Assembly (NCBI GenBank): GCA_021796275.1
Contig: JAJYOI010000031.1
Coordinates: 1-35,186, forward strand
Length of the DNA stretch: 35,186 bases
Direction of reading: 5' to 3'
Source of the DNA: Bacteroidota bacterium
Lineage (GTDB): Bacteria; Bacteroidota; Ignavibacteria; UBA10030; UBA8401
The notes beneath the pieces were generated by a model that saw nothing but the letters and a program-made list of their open reading frames with translations, was not told the DNA's origin and did no database searches. The position numbers were made by a program, and so were the translations under genes. Within the stretch, counting starts at the first letter, position 1. Each line of letters opens with the position of its first letter. Shown here piece by piece: positions 7,495 through 15,869 of this stretch.

Positions 7495-8592
7495 ATGACA
7501 CACAAAGAAACCATACTTGTCGCCGACGATGATCCTTCAATGATCAAACTGTACGAAATCATGCTGAAAGGAAGCGGCTATAACATCCTTACGGCTGGAA
7601 ACGGGCTGGAATGTGTTCAACAGGCGACGAACACCTCGCCGGATTTGATTATGCTCGATGTTTTCATGCCGCAAATGGATGGCTATGAGACGATTACGCT
7701 TCTGCGCCAAATCCCTCACCTTCGTTATACTCCGATTGTTTTTTTGAGCGGGCACGACACATCACCAGAAAATATCGAGAAAGGATACAAACTTGGCGGC
7801 ACCGAGTATTGGGCAAAGCCGATCGCAGGCGATGAGCTTATTGCCCGCGTCCGGTCAGTACTCAGAGTGTCAAAAGCAGAAAAGGAACTGCGCTCGCTCC
7901 GCGAATCGTTCAACTACATGATCATTCACGATCTGCGCGGACCGCTTTCCGGCATTTCCGGCTATGTTGAGCTTCTCAAGGAAGATAAAGAAAAAATTCC
8001 AGCGGAAGATTTTGAAATGATCTCCGGTATCGGCGAAGCAACAGCAGTCGTATTGGAAATCGTCAAGGATTTTTTGGAGGTTTCACGAATTGAAGCGGGC
8101 ACGCTGCACATTCAGCGGCAGCCGTTGCTGCTGCGCTCGATCATCGAAAGCAGCGGCGATCGTTTCAGCCAAATCATACAACAAAAAGAAATTGTTGTCA
8201 GCATTGACGCAGACAACGTTCCGATATTCAATGGCGATGCGGAACTGCTCACAGAAGTTTTTTCGAACTTGCTTGATAATGCGCTTCGGTTCACCGAACC
8301 GAAAGGAACAATCTCAATCACCGCAGGCGTTGCGGAAAAAAACGGCGCATCGAACATTGTCATCGCTTTTGCCGACACCGGCAACGGCATCCCTGCTGAA
8401 GATATTCCGATGTTGTTTGACAAAAATCGGATAATGACTTCAGGCGCAAAACGCGCCGGTGCTCGCACCGGGCTTGGACTCCCTATCTGTAAAGGGATTG
8501 TTGAAGCGCATGGGGGAACACTTGCCGTAAATTCTGAAGTAGACCGCGGCACAACATTCACTATTACACTCCCGCTGGACAACACAAAGTGA
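7495..8592 (+). CDS. Hybrid receiver-histidine kinase (REC-HisKA-HATPase)
   Basis: A soluble 365-residue signalling protein with the receiver first. Residues 5-122 form a REC domain with acidic pocket D11-D12-D13, phospho-acceptor D55 and K108. Residues about 130-205 form a HisKA dimerisation domain with phospho-histidine H145 in I-I-H-D-L-R-G-P-L. Residues about 245-362 form the HATPase domain with N-L-L-D-N-A (N box), D-T-G-N-G-I (G1) and T-G-L-G-L-P-I (G2). It has no membrane segment, so it is presumably driven through its receiver by another kinase. It converges on a minus-strand kinase/regulator operon, its likely partners. There is no DNA-binding output domain. Confidence 0.93.
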   Translation: MTHKETILVADDDPSMIKLYEIMLKGSGYNILTAGNGLECVQQATNTSPDLIMLDVFMPQMDGYETITLLRQIPHLRYTPIVFLSGHDTSPENIEKGYKLGGTEYWAKPIAGDELIARVRSVLRVSKAEKELRSLRESFNYMIIHDLRGPLSGISGYVELLKEDKEKIPAEDFEMISGIGEATAVVLEIVKDFLEVSRIEAGTLHIQRQPLLLRSIIESSGDRFSQIIQQKEIVVSIDADNVPIFNGDAELLTEVFSNLLDNALRFTEPKGTISITAGVAEKNGASNIVIAFADTGNGIPAEDIPMLFDKNRIMTSGAKRAGARTGLGLPICKGIVEAHGGTLAVNSEVDRGTTFTITLPLDNTK

Positions 8593-8626
8593 AAATTTGC
8601 CGGGGTATGATCTTCAGGAATCACGC

Positions 8627-8992
8627 TTACCTTGTAACGAAACGCGCGATCAATTCCAGCAGTTTATCGAAATCAATCGGCTTGGTTGCATAATCGTCGC
8701 ATCCCGCTTCCAATGCCCGCTCACGATCGCCGCTCATCGCATGAGCGGTAAGACCGATGACGGGAATATTCTTGAGTGTCTCATCACTTTTGATGCGGCG
8801 TGTCGCTTCCCATCCATCCAAAATTGGCAGACTCATATCCATCAAAATAATTGCCGGCACTTCTGATCGTGCCATTGCAATTGCCTGTTCGCCGTCCACA
8901 GCACCCACAACTGCAAATCCGCGACGCGCAAGCCGCCGCATTAACATATCGCGGTTGGTTTCGTTATCTTCGACAAGAAGAATTTTGGTCAT
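8627..8992 (-). CDS. Single-domain response regulator (DivK/CheY-like)
   Basis: A 121-residue stand-alone receiver. Acidic pocket E8-D9, phospho-acceptor D52 in I-L-M-D-M-S-L-P, switch T82 and K104 in A-T-K-P-I are all present, so it should be phosphorylatable. There is no output domain, which suggests a phosphorelay shuttle or an allosteric partner. It starts 17 bases after the large heme kinase stops on the same strand, with GGAAAGAAAA as ribosome site, so the two are one operon. Its 3' end faces the receiver-kinase gene, 34 bases away. Confidence 0.95.
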   Translation of the reverse strand: MTKILLVEDNETNRDMLMRRLARRGFAVVGAVDGEQAIAMARSEVPAIILMDMSLPILDGWEATRRIKSDETLKNIPVIGLTAHAMSGDRERALEAGCDDYATKPIDFDKLLELIARFVTR

Positions 8993-9009
8993 GGTTGCAG
9001 TTTTCTTTC

Positions 9010-12000
9010 CTATGATGAATGTGCAAGGCGCGGAATAAGCTGTGCTACTTGTTTAAGAAGTTTCTCCGGCGTAAAATCCCCTTTCTGAATTATTTTCCTG
9101 ACGGTGCCGTTCAACCGCTGCCGCTCTTCCAGCGATAAATCCTTGGATGTAATGATGACAACCGGAATATGGTCCCATTCTTTCCGATTTTCAAGGATGG
9201 AAAGTAATTCAAATCCGTCCATCACCGGCATCATGAGATCCAAAAAGATGATGCTGGGTACGCCGTTCTCCAATAACGACAGTGCCGCGCGTCCGTTATC
9301 TGCGGTCTGAACGCTCCAGCCTTCCTTTTCAATCGTTCTCGTCGCAATGTCGCAAAGATCGGGATCGTCATCAACAATTAAAATGTACTCGCGGGTAATA
9401 TGGTGTCTGAATTTTTCCAGCACCTGAAGTATCTTTTCTTTATTCACCGGCTTGATGAGATACTCTGTCGCGCCGATAGCAAGACCGAAGTTTCTTTCAT
9501 CCACCATCGTGTACATGACAACAGGAATAGATTTCAGCGCCGGATCATTTTTGATTTCCTGCAGCACCGCCCACCCGTCTTTATGCGGCATCATCACATC
9601 AAGAATGATTGCCATAGGAAAAATTTCTCTTGCCCGGCTCAATCCTTCATCGCCGCTCGATGCGCATTCAACGAAATATCCTTCCTTCGTCAAAAACCGC
9701 TGCAACAAATCCCGAACGGTCGGATCATCATCCACCACCAGTACTGCCGTGCCTTCGGGAACAATCTTCTCGTTTTTTCCGGCAACAGTTTTTTTCACTA
9801 CTGATTCCTCTTTAGAATCTTCAATAGTGTGCGGCAAAATGACGGTGAAGACTGTCCCTTTATTCGGCATACTTTCAACTTCGATGGAGCCGTGCATCAT
9901 ATCACAGAAATGCTTTGTAATCGCCAGCCCGAGTCCCGTGCCGCCGTACCGGCGTGTCGTAGAACTGTCTGCCTGCGAGAATTCTTTGAACAATTTTGTC
10001 TTTTGCTCTTCTGTAATGCCGATGCCGGTATCAGAAACTTTAAGAAAGATGTTTGTGCTTGAATGATCCGATGAACGCAGCACGCCGGCGGAAAGAGTTA
10101 TTGTACCGTTCTGAGTGAACTTGGAAGCGTTGCTGATTAAGTTGAAAAGAATCTGACGCACTTTTGTCATGTCCAAACGGACGGTTGAAATTTCTTCACC
10201 GATGTTCAGGACAAATGTATTTCCGTTCTTTGTCATAAGAGGCTGGACCGTCGCCGCCGCTTCGTTGATGAGCATTTTCAAATCGAACCGCTCAAGATAC
10301 AATTCCATTCTGCCCGCTTCAATTTTCGAGAGGTCAAGAACTTCGTTGATCAACCCGAGCAAATTCTTTCCTGCAAGGCGGATTTTTTCAAGATCATCGC
10401 GATAGCGCGTTTCGCCGTCATCGTTGATTTCTTCAATGAGCATTTCGCTGTACCCGATAATCGCGTTGAGCGGCGTCCGCAATTCGTGCGACATGCTTGC
10501 GAGAAATGCGCTTTTCGCTTTGGTTGCCTCCATCGCTTTGTCATGCGCCTTTGCCAATTCAATATTCTGTACTTCAATAACCTTCATTTGCTCTTTAATC
10601 TTCAGTTCTGCTTTTTGCCGTTCCGTAACGTCGCGGAAAATGCTCAGCAGAACCGATTGTCCGTTTTCTCGTGTGATAATGGAATTCGAAACTTCGACTG
10701 AAATTGTTCTGCCGCTGCGGAGAACAAGATTGCGTTCCATATGAGCTTCGATATCCTCCGCAGAAAACCGTTGTTTCACTTTCGTCAGCACGTTATCACG
10801 AAGCGACGGTGTATACACCGCAGAGAGAGGCATCCCGATAATTTCTTCGGGCTTTACGTCCATCATTGTGCAGAATGCGTGGTTCACATTCAATACGGTC
10901 CCGTTCTCATCGCTGAGTCTCATGCCATCGGAGGAATATTCCCACACGGAACGAAACTGCGCTTCAGAATTCCGTAATTTGTTTTCAGCTTCTTTCTGTT
11001 CCCTGATGTCAGACGCAATGCCCACCATTGCCACAATACCGCCGTGCTCATCGCGCACCGCCGATGTCGAAAGATAGATGGGAAAATCCGTGCCGTCTTT
11101 TCGCCTATTCATCAACTCGCCGTGCCAGCCGCCTGCAAGCGTGGCCGGCTGAATTTTCTTCACCACATCAGGATTATTGTTCGGCGAGCGAAAGATCGTC
11201 ATATCTTTCCCCCGCAATTCTTCTTCTATGTAACCGTAGGTTTTCAGGAACGCTTCGTTGACAAAGATGATACGGTCATTCACGTCGGTAATGCTGACAC
11301 ATTCGGAGACGCTCATGAGAGCGTGCCCTAACGTATGAAGTTTTTCTCCTGTCCGCTTGCGTTCACTAATGTCGACGTATTGCGCAATAATGCCGACCTG
11401 CGCTCCATCGATATAAATTGGCTTGGCATGTACTTCCACATCGACAAGAGAGCCGTCTTTGCGTCGGCGTAAAAGTTCGCCGTGAATTTTTTCTTGTTGA
11501 AACGATGCTCGCGTAAGTTCTTGCGCTTCCGCTTTCTTCTCTTCAGGAACAATCAACTCATCAAGATTTTTGCCGACTGCTTCATCGCCGGTATATCCAA
11601 AAATGGTTTCGAACGCTTTGTTGCATGCCTGAATATTCTGATGCATGTCGAGCGTAACAATAGCAATCGGCGAGCTTGCGACAAGCGATTCCAGATAATG
11701 CTTCTGGTAACTTAACTCGCTTTCCGATTTCGCGCGCGCTTTTTCCGCTAATGATTGTTCATGGGATCTTTTCCCCAGCCTGCGTTTGCCAAAAACAATT
11801 CCGACAAGCCCGACAATCCACAATGCCGTGTGCCACGCAGCGGCGACTGTCATGTTCCGGTTTTCGATTGCCGACAACGGCGCCATCGGAACGGCAACGC
11901 TTATTCCGCCCCTCAAATCTCCTTCTTTGAATCCGTTGACCGCATGGCAAGTCAAGCAGCGTTTCTTGGTGAAGAGAGGTTCCATCAAACGAAGATGAGG

Positions 12001-12378
12001 AACGCCGTCAATATTCACGACACTGGAAACTTCTTTCTCTCCGTTTACAAATCGCTCCAGAGCGTTCCGCTCCCAATCGTCGGGCGCATTTTTGGGGTCA
12101 ACAAGCCTCAAGCTTGTTAAATGTCCGCGCACATCTTCTGACGCCATGGAGGAAATTTGAAACTGAACCATTCCTGTATTCCAATGTCCATACAGAATAT
12201 CTTTCTGACACGCATTCCGCGCTTCTGCAAGCGCCACATCCATTGTTCCCTTTTTTGTCATGTACAGGTCGAACAAAAAAGAAGAAACAATAAGAAATGT
12301 CCACATCACGCCTGCAATCCAGGCGTACAATTCGATGCGGGATTTTTTGCGATCCTTGTTTTTTAGTTTGAGCATCAC
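9010..12378 (-). CDS. Membrane hybrid histidine kinase with heme-c sensor, PAS x3 and two receivers
   Basis: A 1122-residue sensor kinase. TM1 is about 19-39 and TM2 about 178-197. Between them lies a periplasmic DUF3365-like sensor with one heme-c site, C141-x-x-C144-H145. Then come three PAS domains (about 223-340, 345-462, 470-588), HisKA with H631 in M-S-H-E-L-R-T-P, HATPase (N750 region, D-T-G-I-G-I at 783-788, G-G-T-G-L-G-L at 812-818) and two receivers with D927 and D1047. Numbering is from GTG 12378; ATG 12375 is equally possible and no clear ribosome site decides. A covalent periplasmic heme suggests redox or gas sensing. The phosphate probably passes through its receivers and the downstream single-domain regulator. 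It diverges from ybaB across a 546-base gap. Confidence 0.93.
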   Translation of the reverse strand: MMLKLKNKDRKKSRIELYAWIAGVMWTFLIVSSFLFDLYMTKKGTMDVALAEARNACQKDILYGHWNTGMVQFQISSMASEDVRGHLTSLRLVDPKNAPDDWERNALERFVNGEKEVSSVVNIDGVPHLRLMEPLFTKKRCLTCHAVNGFKEGDLRGGISVAVPMAPLSAIENRNMTVAAAWHTALWIVGLVGIVFGKRRLGKRSHEQSLAEKARAKSESELSYQKHYLESLVASSPIAIVTLDMHQNIQACNKAFETIFGYTGDEAVGKNLDELIVPEEKKAEAQELTRASFQQEKIHGELLRRRKDGSLVDVEVHAKPIYIDGAQVGIIAQYVDISERKRTGEKLHTLGHALMSVSECVSITDVNDRIIFVNEAFLKTYGYIEEELRGKDMTIFRSPNNNPDVVKKIQPATLAGGWHGELMNRRKDGTDFPIYLSTSAVRDEHGGIVAMVGIASDIREQKEAENKLRNSEAQFRSVWEYSSDGMRLSDENGTVLNVNHAFCTMMDVKPEEIIGMPLSAVYTPSLRDNVLTKVKQRFSAEDIEAHMERNLVLRSGRTISVEVSNSIITRENGQSVLLSIFRDVTERQKAELKIKEQMKVIEVQNIELAKAHDKAMEATKAKSAFLASMSHELRTPLNAIIGYSEMLIEEINDDGETRYRDDLEKIRLAGKNLLGLINEVLDLSKIEAGRMELYLERFDLKMLINEAAATVQPLMTKNGNTFVLNIGEEISTVRLDMTKVRQILFNLISNASKFTQNGTITLSAGVLRSSDHSSTNIFLKVSDTGIGITEEQKTKLFKEFSQADSSTTRRYGGTGLGLAITKHFCDMMHGSIEVESMPNKGTVFTVILPHTIEDSKEESVVKKTVAGKNEKIVPEGTAVLVVDDDPTVRDLLQRFLTKEGYFVECASSGDEGLSRAREIFPMAIILDVMMPHKDGWAVLQEIKNDPALKSIPVVMYTMVDERNFGLAIGATEYLIKPVNKEKILQVLEKFRHHITREYILIVDDDPDLCDIATRTIEKEGWSVQTADNGRAALSLLENGVPSIIFLDLMMPVMDGFELLSILENRKEWDHIPVVIITSKDLSLEERQRLNGTVRKIIQKGDFTPEKLLKQVAQLIPRLAHSS

Positions 12379-12648
12379 AGCAGTGTATTCAGATTATTGA
12401 GTGTCATCCAGGAACGTGCCTGATTTTTTTTCTATTGACTATATTGATGTCAGGCAACACTGCATGGATAATTTCAAGCGAAGGGTCTGCGGAATTTTTG
12501 ATCTTGAAGTCTTCATGTTACGCGATGCGGTGAAGCGGACTGTCTCTTCGTACTTTCACATTGACTTTTACGCGGTGTGGACACTGGTAACGATTATGTC
12601 AATATTAGACAAATCAGGACACTTAATCAAGTTCCCGGCAAAGCTATC

Positions 12649-12683
12649 CGGCCGTCCGAAACAACCGAACGGCCGTTTTTTTT
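12649..12683 (+). terminator. Orphan Rho-independent terminator
   Basis: CGGCCGT (12649-12655) pairs with ACGGCCG (12669-12675), followed by eight T (12676-12683). No plus-strand coding gene precedes it within the gap. Confidence 0.7.
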
Positions 12684-12724
12684 CACGGCTACATTGTTTG
12701 GGCAGCGTCTCAATTTCATTTTTT

Positions 12725-12795
12725 AGCAGGTCAGACATTTGAGCGCCGTTGGCGCCATGGCGCCATGGCGCTTTGCGCCACTTGTCTGACCTGCT
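12725..12795. repeat. Large nested palindrome with GCCATGGCG repeats
   Basis: Outer arms AGCAGGTCAGACA (12725-12737) and TGTCTGACCTGCT (12783-12795) are a perfect 13-base inverted repeat. The 45-base interior is itself palindromic, with the 8-base unit CGCCATGG repeated in tandem at 12753-12768 and a GGCGC...GCGCC fold. A related core lies at 31074-31100. It looks like a dispersed intergenic palindromic element. Confidence 0.75.
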
Positions 12796-12798
12796 TTT

Positions 12799-12817
12799 GA
12801 CAGACAGAATGTCTGTC
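12799..12817. repeat. Short hairpin GACAGACA/TGTCTGTC
   Basis: Perfect 8-base arms (12799-12806 and 12810-12817) around a GAA loop. The TGTCTG word pairs alternatively with CAGACA at 12832-12837, so two folds compete. It adjoins the larger palindrome and shares its GACAGA/TCTGTC vocabulary. Confidence 0.6.
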
Positions 12818-12853
12818 CCGCCGGGAAATTTCAGACAACCCATTACCCTTCGT

Positions 12854-12882
12854 TTGATTTTCCTTCATCATTTGGATATATT
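12854..12882 (+). promoter_or_regulatory. Promoter of the ybaB-recR operon
   Basis: TTGATT (12854-12859) and TATATT (12877-12882) are separated by exactly 17 bases. The expected start of transcription is near 12889, 36 bases before ybaB. It is among the best sigma-70-like matches in the window. Confidence 0.65.
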
Positions 12883-12924
12883 TTGAAAAGCGGATCAGGC
12901 TATGGCTGAGAAAGGAAATTTCGA

Positions 12925-13275
12925 ATGAAAGGTCTTCCGGGAATCGGCGGCAATATGCAGGGCATGTTGAAGCAAGTACAGAAAATGCAAGAACGAATCG
13001 CCCAGGTGCAAACCGAGCTTGAGCAGAAAACCGTCAGCGCAGAATCCGGCGGCGGCATGGTGAAAGTTACTGCGAACGGCAAGCAACAAATTCTCCAGAT
13101 AAAAATCGAGAAAGATGTGATCAATCCCGCCGACAGCGAAATGCTTGAAGACCTCATTGTCGCCGCCACAAACAAAGCGCTTGAAGCGTCCAACAAATTG
13201 GCGCAGGATGAAATGGCAAAAGCGACCAACGGAATGATGCCAAATATTCCTGGACTGAACCTGCCGGGAATGTGA
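12925..13275 (+). CDS. ybaB: Nucleoid-associated protein YbaB/EbfC family
   Basis: A 116-residue DNA-binding protein of the YbaB/EbfC family, which forms dimers that bind and bridge DNA. The core [12 protein letters not shown] at about 13-24, [18 protein letters not shown] at about 32-49 and the D[16 protein letters not shown] helix are diagnostic. A Gly/Met/Pro-rich C-terminal tail ends the protein, as in the family. AAAGGA lies about 10 bases before ATG 12925. It is followed after 6 bases by recR, the classic ybaB-recR pair; the usual dnaX upstream is absent here and is replaced by the palindrome-rich gap. Confidence 0.96.
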   Translation: MKGLPGIGGNMQGMLKQVQKMQERIAQVQTELEQKTVSAESGGGMVKVTANGKQQILQIKIEKDVINPADSEMLEDLIVAATNKALEASNKLAQDEMAKATNGMMPNIPGLNLPGM

Positions 13276-13281
13276 TCTGCC

Positions 13282-13878
13282 ATGCAGTACACTTCAGAAT
13301 CGGTTGAGCAGCTTGTCGAAGAATTTTCGCAACTCCCCGGCATCGGCAAAAAAACAGCACTGCGTCTTGCGCTCTATATATTAAAAATGCCGCGGGAACA
13401 CGTCGCCGCACTTTCCACTGCCTTGATTAACATGAAGGATAAAGTGCGCTATTGCTCCATCTGTTCCAACATCACGGAAAACGATCCCTGCGTTATTTGT
13501 TCAAGCCCGAAGCGCCGCCGTTCCGTCATTTGTGTTGTTGAAGAACCGAACGATGTGCTCGCGCTCGAAAAAACGAATGAATACTTCGGATTGTACCACG
13601 TACTCGGCGGCGCACTTTCACCGCTTGACGGCATCGGCCCGGAAGATTTGAAAGTGAAAGAACTGCTTGCGCGCATCAACGACGATCTCGAAGAAATTAT
13701 TCTTGCGATGAACCCGAATGTCGAAGGCGAAACAACCACAATTTATCTTTCGCGTCTGTTGAAACCGATGGGCATCAAAATCAGCAGAATTGCCCGCGGA
13801 CTGCCGATTGGAAGCGATTTGGAGTTTGCTGATGAAGCAACCTTGTCACGTGCACTCGAGGGACGCGTTGCACTGTAA
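13282..13878 (+). CDS. recR: Recombination protein RecR
   Basis: A 198-residue recombination mediator that works with RecF/RecO to load RecA at single-strand gaps. Helix-hairpin-helix [11 protein letters not shown] lies at about 18-28. The four-Cys zinc finger (C-x-x-C ... C-x-x-C) is at about 58-72. The Toprim domain follows with V-V-E-E-P-N-D-V at about 87-94 and [16 protein letters not shown] at about 104-119. The Walker-like N-P-N-V-E-G-E-T-T is near 145-153. Length is normal. A lipoprotein gene starts one base after the stop, so translation may be coupled. Confidence 0.97.
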   Translation: MQYTSESVEQLVEEFSQLPGIGKKTALRLALYILKMPREHVAALSTALINMKDKVRYCSICSNITENDPCVICSSPKRRRSVICVVEEPNDVLALEKTNEYFGLYHVLGGALSPLDGIGPEDLKVKELLARINDDLEEIILAMNPNVEGETTTIYLSRLLKPMGIKISRIARGLPIGSDLEFADEATLSRALEGRVAL

Positions 13879-13879
13879 G

Positions 13880-14479
13880 ATGACCACCACATTAAAGGTG
13901 GCAGCCATCTGCGCCGCATTTTTTTTCTCTTCCTGTAATTTGTTGAAAACGCGCGATGCGCAAAATCCCGAAACGCCGAGCACAACAAATCCGCTGGCGA
14001 GCACCCCCACGCAATTGCTTACCAATTTTATAGATGCCGTTAAAAACAAAGATGCTGTGGAATATGCGAAGCTTTTTTCCGATACTCTCTCAGGCGGGAA
14101 GTCGTACACATTCGTACCGGCACAATCATCGGCAATCCGTTACACCGCGGTGTTCTCCCGCTGGACAAAGGAATCGGAGCAGGACTATTTTCAAAAAGCA
14201 ATGGCGTCTCTTAACGCAGGCGGAACTCCAAACCTGTATTTTTTGAATGACATCACTCAAGGCATTGTACCGTTTCAATCGGATTCAGCAGTATTCACAA
14301 GCGACTATGTTCTCTTTGTTCCGCATACGCAGCCGAATCTCACAACGACATTCAAAGGGAAAGCGTCGTTCTATATGGCGCCGAACAATACGAACACGTG
14401 GAGCATTTATCGCTGGGAAGATTTTGAAACGTACAAAGATTCAAGCTGGAGCGAACTCAAAGGCCAATTTGAAAAATGA
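13880..14479 (+). CDS. Putative lipoprotein, NTF2-like fold (first of a tandem pair)
   Basis: A 199-residue predicted lipoprotein. Residues 1-18 form a signal with lipobox F-S-S-C and lipidated C19. A Pro/Thr/Ser linker (about 27-45) leads to a domain of about 150 residues. It begins T-Q-L-L-T-N-F-I-D-A-V-K-N-K-D-A-V-E-Y-A-K-L-F and ends W-S-I-Y-R-W-E-D, the pattern of NTF2/SnoaL-like small alpha+beta domains. ATG 13880, one base past the recR stop, is chosen over upstream in-frame starts because it begins the signal peptide. The next gene encodes a similar protein; duplication is likely. No catalytic residues can be assigned, and the function is unknown. Confidence 0.75.
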   Translation: MTTTLKVAAICAAFFFSSCNLLKTRDAQNPETPSTTNPLASTPTQLLTNFIDAVKNKDAVEYAKLFSDTLSGGKSYTFVPAQSSAIRYTAVFSRWTKESEQDYFQKAMASLNAGGTPNLYFLNDITQGIVPFQSDSAVFTSDYVLFVPHTQPNLTTTFKGKASFYMAPNNTNTWSIYRWEDFETYKDSSWSELKGQFEK

Positions 14480-14996
14480 AGTCCGCCGCGGCGGACTTGC
14501 CGCTATTGCGTTCGCTGTGGTGCTAAGCGGATGTGTCAATCCGTTTGCACCGAAGCTGGACAATTCGCCGGATCAGTCAACTTCCGTCATCGGCGACCAG
14601 CACACCATCGAAGGCGTTTTTCAGAATTTCAAACAGGCATATTCTTTTCAGGACACAACAATTTACGGCCAGCTTCTTGCGGCAAATTTCATTTTCACCT
14701 ACCGCGACTACGACAAAGGCGTGGATGTTTTTTGGGGGCGCGATGAAGAAATGCGTACCACCTACGGCTTGTTTCAAAATGTGCAGCACCTCGATCTTGT
14801 GTGGAACAATATCATCGACAGCACATTCGATACAGGAGGATTGAAGGGAACGGTGGTGAGAAATTTTAATCTGACAGTCACGTTCGATGCCAGCGACATT
14901 GTCCGCATTGACGGTTATGCCAGCTTTACAATGGCTCGTGCAACCCCGAACGATATTTGGACAATCACATTGTGGCGCGACGAATCGAACTTTTAA
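14469..14996 (+). CDS. Putative lipoprotein, NTF2-like fold (second of a tandem pair)
   Basis: A 175-residue predicted lipoprotein. I start it at TTG 14469, which overlaps the previous gene by 11 bases. This start gives a textbook lipoprotein signal: basic n-region with R6-R7, hydrophobic core, and lipobox L-S-G-C with C22. The next in-frame ATG is far inside the mature protein. The C-terminal domain (about 45-175) matches the upstream paralogue in layout: F-x-N-F-K-Q-A-Y-x-x-x-D at the start, W-G-R-D-E-E-M mid-domain, and a final I-W-T-I-T-L-W-R-D-E. The basic n-region is encoded by a palindromic DNA repeat (14479-14498). The function is unknown; pheA follows after 4 bases. Confidence 0.7.
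   Translation: MKNEVRRGGLAAIAFAVVLSGCVNPFAPKLDNSPDQSTSVIGDQHTIEGVFQNFKQAYSFQDTTIYGQLLAANFIFTYRDYDKGVDVFWGRDEEMRTTYGLFQNVQHLDLVWNNIIDSTFDTGGLKGTVVRNFNLTVTFDASDIVRIDGYASFTMARATPNDIWTITLWRDESNF
14479..14498. repeat. Palindromic repeat forming a lipoprotein signal n-region
   Basis: A perfect inverted repeat, AAGTCCGCC (14479-14487) and GGCGGACTT (14490-14498), with a 2-base loop. The first base is the last of the preceding gene's TGA. In the lipoprotein frame it encodes V-R-R-G-G-L. It has the same GTCCGCC/GGCGGAC core as the repeat in alaS at 2990-3010. Confidence 0.75.
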
Positions 14997-15000
14997 TCAA

Positions 15001-15840
15001 ATGAAAAAACTCCGCATCTCATATCAAGGTGAACCCGGTGCATTCAGCGAGCAAGCTGCGCTCGCATATTTCGGCACGTCAGGCGCCGCCATTGCACGCG
15101 AATCGTTCTTCGATATTTTCAATGACGTTGCGTCACGCACATCGGATTTTGCCGTCGTGCCAATAGAAAATTCTCTCTTCGGCAGCGTGCATCAGAATTA
15201 CGATCTGCTGCAGAAATTCAACGTCTTCATCGTCGGCGAAATTACGCTGCGCATTGTGATGAACTTGCTTGCGCTGCCGGGCGTGTCGCTGAAAAAAATC
15301 CGCGACGTTTATTCTCACCCGCAGGCGCTCGGGCAATCGGAAGAATTTCTCCGTAAACTGAAAAATGTCGCGATCCATCCATACTATGATACTGCCGGGG
15401 CAGCGAAGATGATTGCGAGAGAGCACCGCACCGACGCCGCCGCCATCGCCAGCGCGCGAGCCGCTGCTCATTATCATCTCAACATTCTCCACAACGGCAT
15501 TGAAAGCAACCGGCAAAACTTCACCCGGTTTCTCATCATCGCGCGAAGACCGGTCAATCCGAAGCGGCATGCGAAAACATCAATTATCTTCGCAACAAAA
15601 AATATTCCCGGCTCGCTGTTTCACAGTCTTGCCGTCTTCGCGCTTCGCAATATCAATCTGCTGAAAATCGAATCCCGCCCGATGATCGGCGCGCCGTGGG
15701 AATATTTGTTTTATGTAGACATCCACGCTGACGCACGGCAAAAAGAATGCGTGAACGCGCTTCGTCACTTGCAGGAATTGACGACCTATTTCAAAAATCT
15801 CGGTTCGTACGAGACCGGGAAGACGATCAGCAGCACATGA
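15001..15840 (+). CDS. pheA: Prephenate dehydratase
   Basis: Decarboxylates and dehydrates prephenate to phenylpyruvate in phenylalanine synthesis. The 279-residue monofunctional form has no chorismate mutase domain. The PDT domain (about 1-185) has Y-Q-G-E-P-G-A-F-S-E at the start, V-P-I-E-N-S-L-F-G-S-V at about 55-65, S-H-P-Q-A-L-G-Q and the catalytic T-R-F (N-F-T-R-F at about 174-178). The ACT regulatory domain (about 195-275) has the E-S-R-P phenylalanine-binding motif, implying feedback inhibition. ATG 15001 begins immediately after the lipoprotein stop and gives the family N-terminus. ftsX follows 29 bases later. No other aromatic-pathway gene is adjacent. Confidence 0.96.
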   Translation: MKKLRISYQGEPGAFSEQAALAYFGTSGAAIARESFFDIFNDVASRTSDFAVVPIENSLFGSVHQNYDLLQKFNVFIVGEITLRIVMNLLALPGVSLKKIRDVYSHPQALGQSEEFLRKLKNVAIHPYYDTAGAAKMIAREHRTDAAAIASARAAAHYHLNILHNGIESNRQNFTRFLIIARRPVNPKRHAKTSIIFATKNIPGSLFHSLAVFALRNINLLKIESRPMIGAPWEYLFYVDIHADARQKECVNALRHLQELTTYFKNLGSYETGKTISST

Positions 15841-15869
15841 TACACGATTGAAAAATCCGCTGAGGTGAA

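Larger units (their letters stand above)
12379..12924. other. 546-base intergenic region without a convincing gene
   Basis: It lies between the divergent heme-kinase and ybaB genes. It holds, left to right: a stretch without coding signal, a Rho-independent terminator on the plus strand (12649-12683), a large nested palindrome (12725-12795), a second hairpin (12799-12817) and the ybaB promoter (12854-12882). The terminator has no visible gene to terminate on the plus strand, so a short non-coding transcript of the preceding 100-200 bases is possible. Confidence 0.6.

Noticed and set aside
9452-10066. Long plus-strand open frame (204 codons) opposite the heme kinase
   Set aside because: It is the antisense shadow of the HATPase/receiver region, whose motifs are intact on the minus strand.
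12613-12683. Possible GEMM (c-di-GMP) riboswitch, from GGCAAAGCTATCCGGCC
   Set aside because: The 5' half of the motif with CAGGGCAAACC is missing, and the fold is explained by the terminator.
12401-12742. Open frame of 113 codons on the plus strand in the kinase-ybaB gap
   Set aside because: It crosses a terminator and enters a palindrome, has no ribosome site, and its translation shows no family pattern.
12720-12800. Possible small SRP RNA beside ybaB-recR
   Set aside because: The conserved GGAAGGAAGCAGCC loop is absent; the sequence is a simple palindrome.
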